NCBI GenBank assembly: GCA_038230835.1
Contig: JBBRMM010000012.1
Coordinates: 1 to 64,000, forward strand
DNA length: 64,000 nt
Direction of reading: 5' to 3'
Origin: DASUHT01 sp038230835
Lineage (GTDB): Bacteria; Actinomycetota; Thermoleophilia; Gaiellales; JAICJC01
The notes under the pieces were generated by a model. The model was not told the origin of the DNA and did not search any database. It saw nothing but the letters and a program-made list of their open reading frames with translations. A program made the translations under genes and the position numbers. Numbering within the stretch: the first letter of the stretch is position 1; the number at the start of each line of letters is the position of its first letter. Below, piece after piece: positions 14,679-23,513 of this stretch.

Positions 14679-15215
14679 ATGCAGGCCGTGATCTTCTGCG
14701 AGGACTCTCTGGCAGCCACCGACCGCGTCTTTGCGGCCGCGGTGCAGCACTTGGCGCGCAAGCTGGGACGGGTCAAGCCGCTCGACCCGGACTCGATCCC
14801 TGCCAACCGAGTGCATGCGGTCCTGGCGCTTCACCGTTGGGCGAACGGCGACGTCTCGACCTGGGAACAGGAGCTGGCCCGGTTCTACGAGGATCACCTG
14901 GCGGTGTACGTGCGGCCCGACCCGGGACTGAACGCGGCCGTCCGCGAGCTTCACTCGGCCGGGATCCCGCTGGCCGCCTGGTCGCCCGGCCCCACCGACG
15001 CGTTTGCCGCCCTCACCCACCACCTCGGGCTCAGCCGCAGGCTGACCACGATCTCGACCGACCCCGCCGGGCCGGTGACGCTGGTCGGGTCGCTCGGCTG
15101 CCCCACCGACCAGGTCGTGGTGGTCAGCCCCGACGCCGCGACGCGGACGCTCGCAGCCGCGGCGGGGTTGCGGAGCGCGACCGGAGTCCTGGAACTGCGC
15201 CTGCCCGCGGCGTAA
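14679..15215 (+). CDS. HAD-superfamily-like protein
   Basis: 178 residues. The start MQAVIFCEDSLAATDRVF resembles HAD motif I, but the nucleophile DxD is replaced by ED. A helical cap follows (residues 15-90). GIPLAAWSPGPTDAFAALTH resembles the motif II region (Ser/Thr after a hydrophobic strand), and QVVVVSPDAATRTLAAAAG resembles the motif IV region of phosphoglycolate-phosphatase-like proteins. The missing nucleophile suggests it is not a normal phosphatase. Its 3' end is 4 bp from the convergent thrB stop. Confidence 0.55.
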   Translation: MQAVIFCEDSLAATDRVFAAAVQHLARKLGRVKPLDPDSIPANRVHAVLALHRWANGDVSTWEQELARFYEDHLAVYVRPDPGLNAAVRELHSAGIPLAAWSPGPTDAFAALTHHLGLSRRLTTISTDPAGPVTLVGSLGCPTDQVVVVSPDAATRTLAAAAGLRSATGVLELRLPAA

Positions 15216-15219
15216 CGAC

Positions 15220-16092
15220 TCAGCCGTACACGGCAGCGCCGTGCTCGGCGACCGCGAGCGCCCGCGCCGATGCCCCGTCGAGGCCGTCCAGCGCTGCCGC
15301 CACCGCGGCCGAGACACCGGGCTCGCACCATACGAGCACCGTCGGTCCGGCACCCGAGAGCGTGGCGGCGATCGCCGGCAGGTCGTCGATCCGCCGGCGA
15401 ACCGCCGCCATCAGGGGCACCAGCGGCGCACGGTAGGGCTCGTGCAGGCGATCGTCCAACGCATCCGCCAGCACGTCGGTGCGGCCGGCCTGCAACGCGG
15501 CCACCAGCAGGGCGGCGCGGGCGGCGGTGTGCACCGCGTCGTAGTGCGGAACCTGCGGCGGAATCGCCGCCCTCGCCTGTTCGGTTGACAGCTCGTAGGT
15601 GGGAATCACCGCCACGAACTCCACCGGGCAGCGCTCGAGACGCAGCACGCGCGGCCCATGCGGCGTCTTCCAGGCCAGCGTCAGTCCGCCGTTGATGGCC
15701 GCGGCAACGTTGTCTGGATGGCCCTCGATGCCGGCCGCCAGCAGCAGCGGGTCGCGGTCGTCTGCGGCCCACGCCAGACCGGCCACCACTCCGGCTGCGA
15801 TGGTGGCGGCGCTCGAGCCCAGGCCCCTGGCGAACGGGACGCGATTGGTCATCCGGAACTCGAGCCCGGCCGGATCGCCGCCGGCCGCAGCGAACGCCCG
15901 AACGAACAGGTTGTCCGCGCCACCCGGCGCCTGCTCGGCACCCTCTCCTTCGGCGATCACCGACACAGCCTGGCCGCCGGCCCGGCGGATCTCGACCTCG
16001 TTGCGGAGGTCGAGCGCCACCGCGAGGCAGTCGAAGCCGGGGCCGAGGTTGGCAGAGGAGGCCGGCGCGCTCACGCGCATGTGATCAGACAT
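15220..16092 (-). CDS. thrB: Homoserine kinase
   Basis: 290 residues. ThrB phosphorylates L-homoserine with ATP, the penultimate step of threonine synthesis, in the cytoplasm. The GHMP kinase fold is evident: SAPASSANLGPGFDCLAVAL (N-terminal motif), then the ATP-binding GLGSSAATIAAGV at about 95-107, and ATLSGAGPTVLVW (motif 3) near 255. ATG 16092 overlaps the thrC stop by 8 bp (ATGTCTGA); an internal ATG at 16080 (MRVSAP) is an alternative. It forms a thrC-thrB operon. Length is normal for the family. Confidence 0.95.
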   Translation of the reverse strand: MSDHMRVSAPASSANLGPGFDCLAVALDLRNEVEIRRAGGQAVSVIAEGEGAEQAPGGADNLFVRAFAAAGGDPAGLEFRMTNRVPFARGLGSSAATIAAGVVAGLAWAADDRDPLLLAAGIEGHPDNVAAAINGGLTLAWKTPHGPRVLRLERCPVEFVAVIPTYELSTEQARAAIPPQVPHYDAVHTAARAALLVAALQAGRTDVLADALDDRLHEPYRAPLVPLMAAVRRRIDDLPAIAATLSGAGPTVLVWCEPGVSAAVAAALDGLDGASARALAVAEHGAAVYG

Positions 16093-17140
16093 GCGCGGGT
16101 TCGCGGTCGAAAGCCAGCCGTTCCAGCTCCTCGACGCGCGGCGGGCAGCGGAGGATCTCGGCGCCCTCGGCACCGGCCGTGTCGGGATCCTTGAGGCCGT
16201 GCCCGGTCAGCACGCACACCGCCGACGACCCGCGCTCGACCAGGCCGTCCGAGGTTGCCTGGATCAGCGCGGCGACCGAGGTGGCCGACGCCGGCTCGCA
16301 GAACACCCCCTCCTCCTGGGCCAGCATGCGGTAGGCGTCCAGGATCCCACGATCCTCGATCGCGCGGATGCCTCCGCCCGACTCGGACACCGCGGCGAGG
16401 GCCTCGTCGAGCCGGGCCGGGTTGCCGATCCGGATCGCGGTCGCCACCGTCTGCGGGTTGGGAACCGCGTGCCCGACCAGCAGCGGAGCGGCTCCAGCCG
16501 CCTGGCCGGCAAGCATCCGGGGAGCCGCCCCGGACTCGCCGAAACCCTTCCAGTAGGCCGTGATGTTCCCACCGTTTCCAACCGGTAGCGCCATCCAGTC
16601 GGGCACCCCGCCGAGCTGCTCGAGCACCTCGAAGGCGGCGGTCTTCTGACCCTCCAGACGGTACGGGTTGATCGAGTTCAGCAATGCCAGCGGCCGCCGC
16701 TCGATCAGCTCGCGCACCAGCTCGAGCGCATCGTCGAAGCCACCCTGGACCGCAATCACGCATGCACCGCAGATCTGGGCCTGGGCGAGCTTGCCACGCG
16801 CGATCGCTCCCTCCGGCAGGACGACCACCAGCCGGATCCCGGCGCGTCCGCAGTACGCGGCGGCGGATGCCGAGGTGTTGCCCGTCGACGCGCAGACAGC
16901 GGCCGTCGCCCCGTCCTCGAGCGCCTTGGACACCGCCATCGTCATCCCGCGGTCCTTGAACGAGCCGGTCGGGTTCGCGCCCTCCAGCTTGAGATACACC
17001 TCGACGCCGATCGCGGCGGAGATGCGCGGCGCCGCCAACAGAGGGGTGCCGCCCTCGCCCAGCGACACGATGGGTGTTCGGTCGCCGACCGGCAACCGGT
17101 CGCGGTAGCGCTCGATCAGGCCGGGCACGACGGCGGTCAC
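16085..17140 (-). CDS. thrC: Threonine synthase
   Basis: 351 residues, the short (class IA-type) form. It converts O-phosphohomoserine to threonine with PLP. The PLP-lysine motif is at NPTGSFKDRGMTMAVS (about residue 60), and the PLP phosphate-binding glycine loop is PVGNGGNITAYWKGF (about 185-199). CASTGNTSASAAAY matches the substrate-binding loop. Near the C-terminus, VLTGHGLKDP is typical of ThrC. Overlap with thrB (8 bp) supports co-translation. With hom on the other strand 1.2 kb away, homoserine to threonine synthesis is complete here. Confidence 0.96.
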   Translation of the reverse strand: MTAVVPGLIERYRDRLPVGDRTPIVSLGEGGTPLLAAPRISAAIGVEVYLKLEGANPTGSFKDRGMTMAVSKALEDGATAAVCASTGNTSASAAAYCGRAGIRLVVVLPEGAIARGKLAQAQICGACVIAVQGGFDDALELVRELIERRPLALLNSINPYRLEGQKTAAFEVLEQLGGVPDWMALPVGNGGNITAYWKGFGESGAAPRMLAGQAAGAAPLLVGHAVPNPQTVATAIRIGNPARLDEALAAVSESGGGIRAIEDRGILDAYRMLAQEEGVFCEPASATSVAALIQATSDGLVERGSSAVCVLTGHGLKDPDTAGAEGAEILRCPPRVEELERLAFDREPAHV

Positions 17141-17197
17141 CCCGCCGGCGGGACCGGCCCGGGCATCGGCCCGCTTACCGAAACGTCGTAGGACACT

Positions 17198-17863
17198 TCA
17201 GGAGCCCACCGGAAGGAGCGCCAGCTTGAGCTCCTCCTCGACACCCGGCTCGAGGATCGCCATCACCAGGTCGCCGGGACGCAGTTCGGTCTCGCCGACC
17301 GCGATCTCGGCTCTGCCGTTGCGGCTGACCGAGATCAGGCGCGACCGGCTGGGCAGGTTGAGATCGCGCACCGAGCGGCCCGCGGCCGGCGAGTTGGCAT
17401 CGATCGCGAACTCCACGATCTCGAGATTCTCGCGCCGCAGGTCGAGCAGCGTGACCAGCTCGTGCTGGGGCAGTTCGTGTTCGATCAGGGCCAGGATGGT
17501 GGCCGTGGCCGACACCGTCTGGTCGATGCCGAGCATCTCGAAATGCGGCTGGTTTCTGGGATCGTTGACCCGCGCGATGACCTTCGCCACGTGGTACTTG
17601 TCCTTGGCCACCTGGCACGTGATCAGGTTGTCCTCGTCGTCGCCGGTGACCGCCACCACCAGGTCGGCACGCTCGATGCCTGCCCGCTCGAGCACGAACA
17701 GCTCGGTCGCGTCGCCGTACCGGGCGACGTGCTCGAAGCGTTCTTCGAGCAGCCCGTAGCGGTGCCTGTCGTTGTCGAGCAGCGTCACCTCGTGGCCCAT
17801 CTTGAGCAGGGTCGAGGTCAGGTTGGCCCCCACCTTGCCACCGCCTGCGATCAGGATGTACAC
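17198..17863 (-). CDS. trkA: TrkA-type K+ uptake regulator (NAD-binding plus C-terminal domain)
   Basis: 221 residues from GTG 17863, four bases after the upstream trkA-N stop. The RCK N domain (residues 1-135) has the nucleotide fold VYILIAGGGKVGANLTSTLL (GxGxxG), acidic strand end LLDND, and VVAVTGDDEDNLITC. Residues about 140-221 form the TrkA-C/RCK-C domain (LDLRRENLEIVEFAI, ending AEIAVGETELRPGDLVMAIL). These proteins gate TrkH/KtrB-type K+ channels in response to nucleotides. No channel subunit is present in the window. Paired with the next gene, it likely forms a hetero-oligomeric ring. Confidence 0.88.
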   Translation of the reverse strand: MYILIAGGGKVGANLTSTLLKMGHEVTLLDNDRHRYGLLEERFEHVARYGDATELFVLERAGIERADLVVAVTGDDEDNLITCQVAKDKYHVAKVIARVNDPRNQPHFEMLGIDQTVSATATILALIEHELPQHELVTLLDLRRENLEIVEFAIDANSPAAGRSVRDLNLPSRSRLISVSRNGRAEIAVGETELRPGDLVMAILEPGVEEELKLALLPVGS

Positions 17864-17867
17864 GCAG

Positions 17868-18293
17868 CTATCCGGTCGCCGCCGTGCGCCCCGGCGCGGC
17901 ACAGATGGCCTGGGTCGCGAACTCGATCACCGACGACGTCGCGCATACGGTCTGCAGGCCCTGGGACGAATAGAAGGCGGCCCGTGCCGGGTCGAGCACC
18001 CGCGTGACCACGCACGGGCAGTTGAAGCGCTTCTGAGCGACCTGGGCGATGACGATGTTCGTGTTGTCGCCGGAGGTCGCGACGACGGTGGCGTCCGCGT
18101 CCTTGATACCCCCCTCGATCAGCACGTCGAGATCGAGCCCGTGGCCGTGGACGAACCGACCGGGCCAGTCCTCGGGCAGCCTCTGGAGTGCCTCGGCGTC
18201 CTCGTCGACCACCGCGACGTCGTGCCCGTCGGCCGCCATCCGCTTGGCGATCGCCGACCCCACCCTGCCGCATCCCACGATCAAGACTTTCAT
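17868..18293 (-). CDS. TrkA-N domain protein (second K+ channel regulator)
   Basis: 141 residues, a single RCK N domain: MKVLIVGCGRVGSAIAKRMA (GxGxxG), VAVVDEDAEAL at the end of strand 2, VVATSGDNTNIVIAQ, and RVLDPARAAFYSSQG. It lacks the C-terminal TrkA-C domain of its neighbour. Two tandem TrkA genes, one without the C domain, are a recurring actinobacterial arrangement. Its start is 68 bp from the divergent hom gene, so the two promoters share that gap. Confidence 0.85.
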   Translation of the reverse strand: MKVLIVGCGRVGSAIAKRMAADGHDVAVVDEDAEALQRLPEDWPGRFVHGHGLDLDVLIEGGIKDADATVVATSGDNTNIVIAQVAQKRFNCPCVVTRVLDPARAAFYSSQGLQTVCATSSVIEFATQAICAAPGRTAATG

Positions 18294-18361
18294 GCCCTAA
18301 GCCTATCGCGGCCGTCAAAGCGCTGCGCCCGCTCGCGAGGGGCTCGGGTACTGTCATAGCC

Positions 18362-19633
18362 ATGTCTGCTATCACCATCGGGCTGCTCGGCTACGGCACC
18401 GTGGGCTCAGCCGTGCACCGCCTGCTGCGGGAGAGCGCGGGAGCCATCGAACGGGTGACGGGACAGCCGGTCGGTGTCGCGGCGGCGCTGGTCCGCGACC
18501 CGAGCCGTCACACCGACGCGCCGGAGGGGCTGCTCACCACCGACTTCGCGCGCCTGCGCGACGACCCCGCGATCAGCGTGGTGGCCGAGGTGATGGGGGG
18601 TGTCGAGCCGACCCGCGGGTACGTCCTGGAACTGCTCGCGGCCGGCAAGTCGGTCGTCTCGGCGAACAAGCAGCTGCTCTCGCGCCACGGCGAAGAACTG
18701 TTCGCCGAGGCGGAGCGGCGCGGCGTCCAGTTGCGCTTCGAGGCCAGCGTGTGCGCCGCGATCCCCGTCATCAAGGTGCTTCGCGAGTCGATGATCGTGA
18801 CCGGCGTCCACCGCATCGACGGCATCGTCAACGGCACCACCAACTACATCCTGACCCGCATGATCCGCGACGGCGCGACGTACGCGGATGCGCTCGCTGC
18901 GGCCCAGCAGCTGGGGTACGCCGAGGCCGACCCGACCGAGGACGTGACCGGCGGCGACGCGGCGGCGAAGATCGCCATCCTCGCTTCGATCGCCTTCCAC
19001 ACCAGGGTGCGGCTGGAAGAGGTCGACCACGTGGGCATCGACCAGCTCGACCTGGCCGACGTGACCCACGCCGCCGGGCTGGGCTACTCGGTGAAGCTGA
19101 TCGCGACCGCACTCCAGCTCGATTCGGGGGTGGTGGCGCGTGTGCACCCTGCGCTGCTCGGCTCCGATCACCCGCTGGCGTCGGTGGACGGAGCCTTCAA
19201 CGCCGTCATGCTGCGAGGCCGCTCGATCCGCGAGGTGATCCTCGAGGGCCCCGGCGCCGGCGGCGAGGAGACGGCAACGGCCGTGATCGGCGACCTGGTC
19301 ACGGTGATCGGCACCCGCGGCACGGGCTTCCTGCAGCACGACGGGTACTACCGGCACCTCGAGCGGATCCCCATCGAGCGCCTGGAGAGCCCGTTCTACG
19401 TCCGGTTCGCGGTCGACGACGAGCCGGGCGTGCTGGCCCAGGTGGCACGAGCGCTCGGCGACAACGGCGTCTCGGTGGCACAGGTCGTCCAGCATTCCGC
19501 GCCGGACGGCGTGCACATCGTGATCCTGACCCATCGGGCGGTCGAGGGCGCGGTTCGGGCCGCGGCGGTGGTCGTCGGCGGGATGGGCTTCAGCCGCTCA
19601 CAGCCGGTGATCCTGCCCGTGCTCGAACGCTGA
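18362..19633 (+). CDS. hom: Homoserine dehydrogenase with ACT domain
   Basis: 423 residues. It reduces aspartate semialdehyde to homoserine with NAD(P)H. The Rossmann motif is GLLGYGTVGSAVH (residues 7-19). VSANKQLLSRHG and VNGTTNYILTRM are the homoserine dehydrogenase signature, and EDVTGGDAAAKIAILAS carries the catalytic Asp/Lys region. The C-terminal 75 residues (YVRFAVDDEPGVLAQVARAL) are an ACT domain, which in this family mediates feedback inhibition by threonine. It lies divergent from the trkA pair and 1.2 kb from thrC-thrB. Length is usual for Gram-positive enzymes. Confidence 0.95.
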   Translation: MSAITIGLLGYGTVGSAVHRLLRESAGAIERVTGQPVGVAAALVRDPSRHTDAPEGLLTTDFARLRDDPAISVVAEVMGGVEPTRGYVLELLAAGKSVVSANKQLLSRHGEELFAEAERRGVQLRFEASVCAAIPVIKVLRESMIVTGVHRIDGIVNGTTNYILTRMIRDGATYADALAAAQQLGYAEADPTEDVTGGDAAAKIAILASIAFHTRVRLEEVDHVGIDQLDLADVTHAAGLGYSVKLIATALQLDSGVVARVHPALLGSDHPLASVDGAFNAVMLRGRSIREVILEGPGAGGEETATAVIGDLVTVIGTRGTGFLQHDGYYRHLERIPIERLESPFYVRFAVDDEPGVLAQVARALGDNGVSVAQVVQHSAPDGVHIVILTHRAVEGAVRAAAVVVGGMGFSRSQPVILPVLER

Positions 19634-19657
19634 CGCCGCCTCCCGAGACCGGACCGC

Positions 19658-19688
19658 GACCTGCGTGTCGTCCGGAGACGCGCAGGTC
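19658..19688. terminator. Bidirectional terminator between hom and propeller gene
   Basis: GACCTGCGTGTC (19658-19669) pairs with GACGCGCAGGTC (19677-19688) with one G-T wobble and a 7-nt loop. It sits between the convergent hom and propeller genes and touches the latter's stop codon. Confidence 0.7.
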
Positions 19689-20970
19689 ATGGGCCTGTGC
19701 GCAGGAACGCGTCGGACTGCGCGTTTGTGTCGCCCGGGACCACACCTGCTGCGGCGGAGATCAACGACGCGCTGGGCCCCGCACACAGCGCCGGCTCGAA
19801 CCCACCGACGCTCAGCTGGGAGCCGGTGCTCGAGACGCTCATCCGCGTCGTGGTGCCCGCCTGCGTGTCACGGACGTAGACATCCCGCCGGTTATTGGTG
19901 TCCCCGGGCACGAGCAAGAGCAAGGTTGAGAACGCGATGTAACGACCGTCGGGCGAAAACGCAATCTGATCGGACAAGCCATTCGACGACAGCGGTCCAG
20001 TCGCCTGGTGCCCGGTCGAGGTGAGGTCGACCCGTCGAATCGTGTTTGTCAGGCGGTCGGCAACGAAGACGTCCATGCGCCCGTTGGTGTCGCCGGCCAC
20101 GAGGTCGCGCGCGGGGGAGTCGAAGGCAACGTAGCGACCATCAGCGGAGATCGATGGTGGGAGGCTTCTGCCATCGGCGGGGCCACCGGCGACGGAGACG
20201 CTCTTCAGGCGCGTGGCCCCGGTGACCATGTCGTGTACGTAGACCTGCCAGTTCGAGGTCAGCGAGTCAAACGCCACGCGACTGCCGTCCGCTGACACCG
20301 ACGCCCACTGGCTGTCCGCGAGCCAGTGCCCGTGGCTGTCCACGCTGACCGGTCGCACCGTCGCCATGCGGCGATCACGGATCCAGACTCGCCGCCCGGT
20401 CGCTCCTGGGGCATTCGTGAACGTGACGAACCGTCCATCTGCCGTGATGAACGGCAGGTAGCTCTCGCCGGTCAACTGTCGGCCGCCCGGCCCGACGCTG
20501 ACCCGCGTGGTGACGCCGGTCACCATGTCGTGCACGAACACGTCCTCGGTCCCGTTGGTGTCTCCGGTCACCAGGTTCGGCGCGAACGACCCGAACGCGA
20601 CAAATCGACCATCCGCAGAAATCGCCACCGAGTAGGGATCGAAGTCAGAGGCCGTCCCAGTCGCCTGAGCGCCCGCAGTGGACACGTCGACGCGGGTTGT
20701 GGTACCCGCGACGCGATCACGCACGAAGACGTCCCAACGCCCGTTCGTGTCCCCCGGGACGAGATTCGATGCTCCCGAACTGAACCCCACATACCGGCAA
20801 TCCGACGAGACCACCGCAGCCAGGCTCGCGCCATCCGCCTGACCCCCGCCGGCCGTCAAACTGACACGCTCGGTCGTCGGCGACGCCAGACCGACACCCG
20901 TACCGATCACGAGCGCTACGGCGACACCAACACCAGACGCAGCCATACGACTACCCAGCTGCTTCGCCAT
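19687..20970 (-). CDS. Secreted WD40/TolB-like beta-propeller protein
   Basis: 427 residues. The start at 20970 follows a GGGAGAAG site; the frame is open further upstream but that part is antisense to the next gene. Residues 1-30 are a Sec signal peptide (AASGVGVAVALVIGTGVGLA). The rest is about seven repeats of roughly 55-60 residues in which (L/V)V.GDTNG..DVFVRD....TTTRV alternates with ADGR.VAF.S. This is the PD40/TolB propeller pattern; the GDTNxxxD loops look like Ca2+-binding sites. The last blade is short. It is probably extracellular or wall-associated; the ligand is unknown. Confidence 0.8.
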   Translation of the reverse strand: MAKQLGSRMAASGVGVAVALVIGTGVGLASPTTERVSLTAGGGQADGASLAAVVSSDCRYVGFSSGASNLVPGDTNGRWDVFVRDRVAGTTTRVDVSTAGAQATGTASDFDPYSVAISADGRFVAFGSFAPNLVTGDTNGTEDVFVHDMVTGVTTRVSVGPGGRQLTGESYLPFITADGRFVTFTNAPGATGRRVWIRDRRMATVRPVSVDSHGHWLADSQWASVSADGSRVAFDSLTSNWQVYVHDMVTGATRLKSVSVAGGPADGRSLPPSISADGRYVAFDSPARDLVAGDTNGRMDVFVADRLTNTIRRVDLTSTGHQATGPLSSNGLSDQIAFSPDGRYIAFSTLLLLVPGDTNNRRDVYVRDTQAGTTTRMSVSSTGSQLSVGGFEPALCAGPSASLISAAAGVVPGDTNAQSDAFLRTGP

Positions 20971-21092
20971 CGCTTCTCCCTTCGAGTGGTCGGCCTGTGG
21001 GATCGATCCTAGAGGACGCGCGCTGCAACCGAATCGGGGAAACCCACGACGCGCAACCGCGGCGAGGCCGCGGCGAGTGCGCCACCCGTCGA

Positions 21093-23024
21093 TCAGAAGG
21101 TCTCCGCGATCGCCTGCGCCGGGAAGTGGGTGACGATCACCCTGCACGGGGCCTTGCGGAGGATGAAGTCGACCGTCCGCCCGAAGAACTCCTCCTGCAG
21201 CGTACGCGCCAGCCGCTGCTTCTCGGGCGATCCGACCACGATCAGCGCCGCGCCGTGCTCGATCGCGGCGTCCACCACCAACCTCCCCGGGCTCCTCGTA
21301 CGGCCGGTCACCGGCACGTACGACACCCCGTACTCGGCGGCCAGCGAGGCGGCCATCTCCTGCACCTCGGCCACCTCCTGCTCGCGCTCGGCACGCGGGA
21401 TGTCGAGCGGATCCCGCACCGGGACGTAGATCGCGCTCACCCCGACCACGGTCGCCTCGGCATCGACGGCGAGCCGGCAGGCCGTGGCCATCATCTCTTC
21501 GGCGAGCGCGTCCAGCCGCTCCAGCGGCACCACCACGGCACCATGGCCCAGCTCGGTGACGTCGGGCGGGGGCGCGGCGGTCTCCTCGAACCGCTCGAAC
21601 ATCGGCAGCCCCGCCCGCACCCGGACTGCGGTGTACATGCCCAGGCCCCCGAGCATCCACAGCGGGCCTACCACCCGCGCCCCGGGATGGGTGCCGAGCG
21701 CCACCACCCACGCGGCGAACGAGAGCACCGCACCGACCACCGACGTGATCGGAATCAGCCGCCCTCGGATCCACAGGTTGCCGCGCATCATGAACGGTCG
21801 CGGCATGTCCGGCTCGGTGATCCGAAGCCATACGATGGACGCCTGTGTGAGCATGAAGGCGAGCAGGATCCCGAAGCTGTAGAGCGAGGCCAGCGTCAGC
21901 GCCTCCTGGCCGCGGTAGAAGGACGCGACGATCACAAACGCGCTCGACACGACACCCACGCCAACGATCGCGGCGGACGGCACGAGCACCCGGCGGCTCT
22001 TGCGGGAGAAGACCGCCGGCAGCGACGCGTGGCCGCCCATCGACTCTGCCAGCCGCGCACAGCCCGAGAAACTGGTGACCATCGCCAGTAGGAGAATCGC
22101 GGCGGCGGTCAACCCGACCCCGAGCCGCAGCGCAACCTCGACCCAGTGTGGGGTGTGCCCGCCGATCGCGTGCACGAGCCCCAGCAGCGGTGCGTTCACC
22201 CACGTCGTGGCGAGGCCGTTGGAGAACCCTCCCGGGGCGCTCGGATCGCGATGCGAAGGGAAGGCCGACAGCGCCGCGGTGGCAACGGCCGCATACACCA
22301 GTACGACCGTGAACACCGATGTGCGGACGCTGGCCGGAACGCTCTTCTCGGGATCCTTGGCGATCGACGTCAGCGACGACACCTTTTCGAGCCCTGTGTA
22401 GGCAACCATCGCCACCGGCAGCGAGAAGGCAACCGAGTTCCAGGTCGGACGCACTCCGAGGTGGATGTCGCCCGTCAGCCGGTGCCACGAGAACAGCAGC
22501 GCCAGGCCGAGCACAGCAAGGCTGATCTGGACGATCAGGTCGAGCACCGCCAGCACCACGCCCAGCGCGTACACGTTCGTCCGCCGCACCAACCGAAGAC
22601 CGGTCACCACGACCAGCACGGCGACGGCGACGGCGGCCGCCTGACCACCCGAGAACAGGCCGGGGCTGCCGAACGCACCCGCGACATAGTGGGGGAGGAA
22701 CAGCGCCGAGAGCGAGATGGCGATCACGTAGTCGAGCACCGCCGCCCAGCCGGCGATGAACCCGACCAGGTCGTTGAAGGCCCTGCGGGCGAACGACGCC
22801 GCGCCGACCGAATCGGGGATCGTGGCCGCGCCCTCGGCATACGCGGCGGCGGCGAGGGCGAACAGCGCGCCGGCGGCCAGGAACACGACAGGCGTCAGCG
22901 ACAGGGCGTAGACCGCAGTCAGGCCGAGAGCGAAGTACAGCGAGCTGCCGATCTCTCCATAGGCGATCGCAAACAGCGCCGGGGCATTCAAAAACCGACC
23001 CAACGATGGGATCTTGCGCGCCAT
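21093..23024 (-). CDS. APC-family permease fused to a C-terminal UspA-like domain
   Basis: 643 residues. Residues about 15-450 carry about 12 hydrophobic spans. They begin with the APC motif IAYGEIGSSLYFALGLTAVY and include AGWAAVLDYVIAISLSALF and PVAMVAYTGLEKVSSLTSIA (substrate/ion pocket region). This is the amino acid-polyamine-organocation fold. Residues about 480-643 are a universal stress protein-like domain (VVVPLERLDALAEEMMATAC then GAALIVVGSPEKQRLARTLQ and a C-terminal RKAPCRVIVTHFP). APC-Usp fusions are recurrent in actinobacteria, and the Usp part may sense ATP or cAMP to gate transport. The substrate is unknown. The upstream region is the hairpin-rich element 23081-23355. Confidence 0.85.
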   Translation of the reverse strand: MARKIPSLGRFLNAPALFAIAYGEIGSSLYFALGLTAVYALSLTPVVFLAAGALFALAAAAYAEGAATIPDSVGAASFARRAFNDLVGFIAGWAAVLDYVIAISLSALFLPHYVAGAFGSPGLFSGGQAAAVAVAVLVVVTGLRLVRRTNVYALGVVLAVLDLIVQISLAVLGLALLFSWHRLTGDIHLGVRPTWNSVAFSLPVAMVAYTGLEKVSSLTSIAKDPEKSVPASVRTSVFTVVLVYAAVATAALSAFPSHRDPSAPGGFSNGLATTWVNAPLLGLVHAIGGHTPHWVEVALRLGVGLTAAAILLLAMVTSFSGCARLAESMGGHASLPAVFSRKSRRVLVPSAAIVGVGVVSSAFVIVASFYRGQEALTLASLYSFGILLAFMLTQASIVWLRITEPDMPRPFMMRGNLWIRGRLIPITSVVGAVLSFAAWVVALGTHPGARVVGPLWMLGGLGMYTAVRVRAGLPMFERFEETAAPPPDVTELGHGAVVVPLERLDALAEEMMATACRLAVDAEATVVGVSAIYVPVRDPLDIPRAEREQEVAEVQEMAASLAAEYGVSYVPVTGRTRSPGRLVVDAAIEHGAALIVVGSPEKQRLARTLQEEFFGRTVDFILRKAPCRVIVTHFPAQAIAETF

Positions 23025-23080
23025 GGCGAAAGCTTACGCGACCGGCCTCGGCCGACGGATCCGTTCTCGGCGGCGCCGGT

Positions 23081-23355
23081 CTGGATGGTTGATTCCGAAT
23101 TGCCGTGCGCCCGGTCGCTTCCCCGCTTGGACGGGCCTTCGGCCCGCCGAAGCGGGCGTCGCTTCGGCTGCGAACCGTCGCCGGCACAGGCGATCTGCTT
23201 GGATAGCAGATCGCCTGCGACCGGTGCAAGGCGTCCCGCCTTGCACCTTGTCCTCAGTCGCGCCCTTGCCACCAGCACGAGCGCTCCCTGCGTCCTGCCC
23301 CCAGCTCGGTTCTCGCTCGCCCGGGCATCACGCCAATTCGGAATCAACCATCTAG
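23081..23355. repeat. MITE-like element: inverted repeats flanking three stem-loops
   Basis: GATGGTTGATTCCGAATTG at 23084-23102 is repeated exactly in inverted orientation at 23334-23352, and similarity continues about 9 nt inward (CCGTG/GGCGTG, GCCCGG). The ends are CTGG on the left and CTAG on the right. Inside are three stems: CCCGCTT..AAGCGGG enclosing CGGGCC/GGCCCG (23122-23156), AGGCGATCTGC/GCAGATCGCCT (23188-23216, 11 bp perfect) and GGTGCAAGGCG/CGCCTTGCACC (23223-23247, 11 bp perfect). There is no credible coding. It lies between two APC-Usp genes and its right end abuts the TAG of the 53-residue membrane gene. A non-autonomous mobile element or a structured terminator array are both possible. 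Confidence 0.7.
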
Positions 23356-23513
23356 TGGGGCCGCAACGCGCGCCAGCGAAGCACGCCGAGCGCGCAGAAC
23401 ACCGCACCCATCAGCAGGCCGACCTGCCCCCCACCCAGCAACGCTGTCTCGACCAGCAACGCCACGCCGATGGCCAGCAGCACCACTGCGATCACCCGGT
23501 GTGCGCGCAGCAT
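23352..23513 (-). CDS. 53-residue membrane protein coupled to the APC transporter
   Basis: ATG 23513 overlaps the TGA of the upstream transporter gene (TGATG), so translation is probably coupled. Two hydrophobic helices are predicted: about residues 7-26 (VIAVVLLAIGVALLVETALL) and 28-44 (QVGLLMGAVFCALGVL). A basic C-terminus follows (RWRALRPH). It has no recognised family. The coupling suggests a small accessory subunit or regulator of the transporter. Its stop codon TAG is immediately followed by the inverted repeat of the MITE-like element, which may have trimmed the original 3' end. Confidence 0.65.
   Translation of the reverse strand: MLRAHRVIAVVLLAIGVALLVETALLGGGQVGLLMGAVFCALGVLRWRALRPH

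Noticed and set aside
9600..15000. attR copy of the tRNA-Val 3' end
   Set aside because: Read through by eye for TTCGAGCCC and ACCGCCCA in direct orientation; no match long enough to support a site was found.
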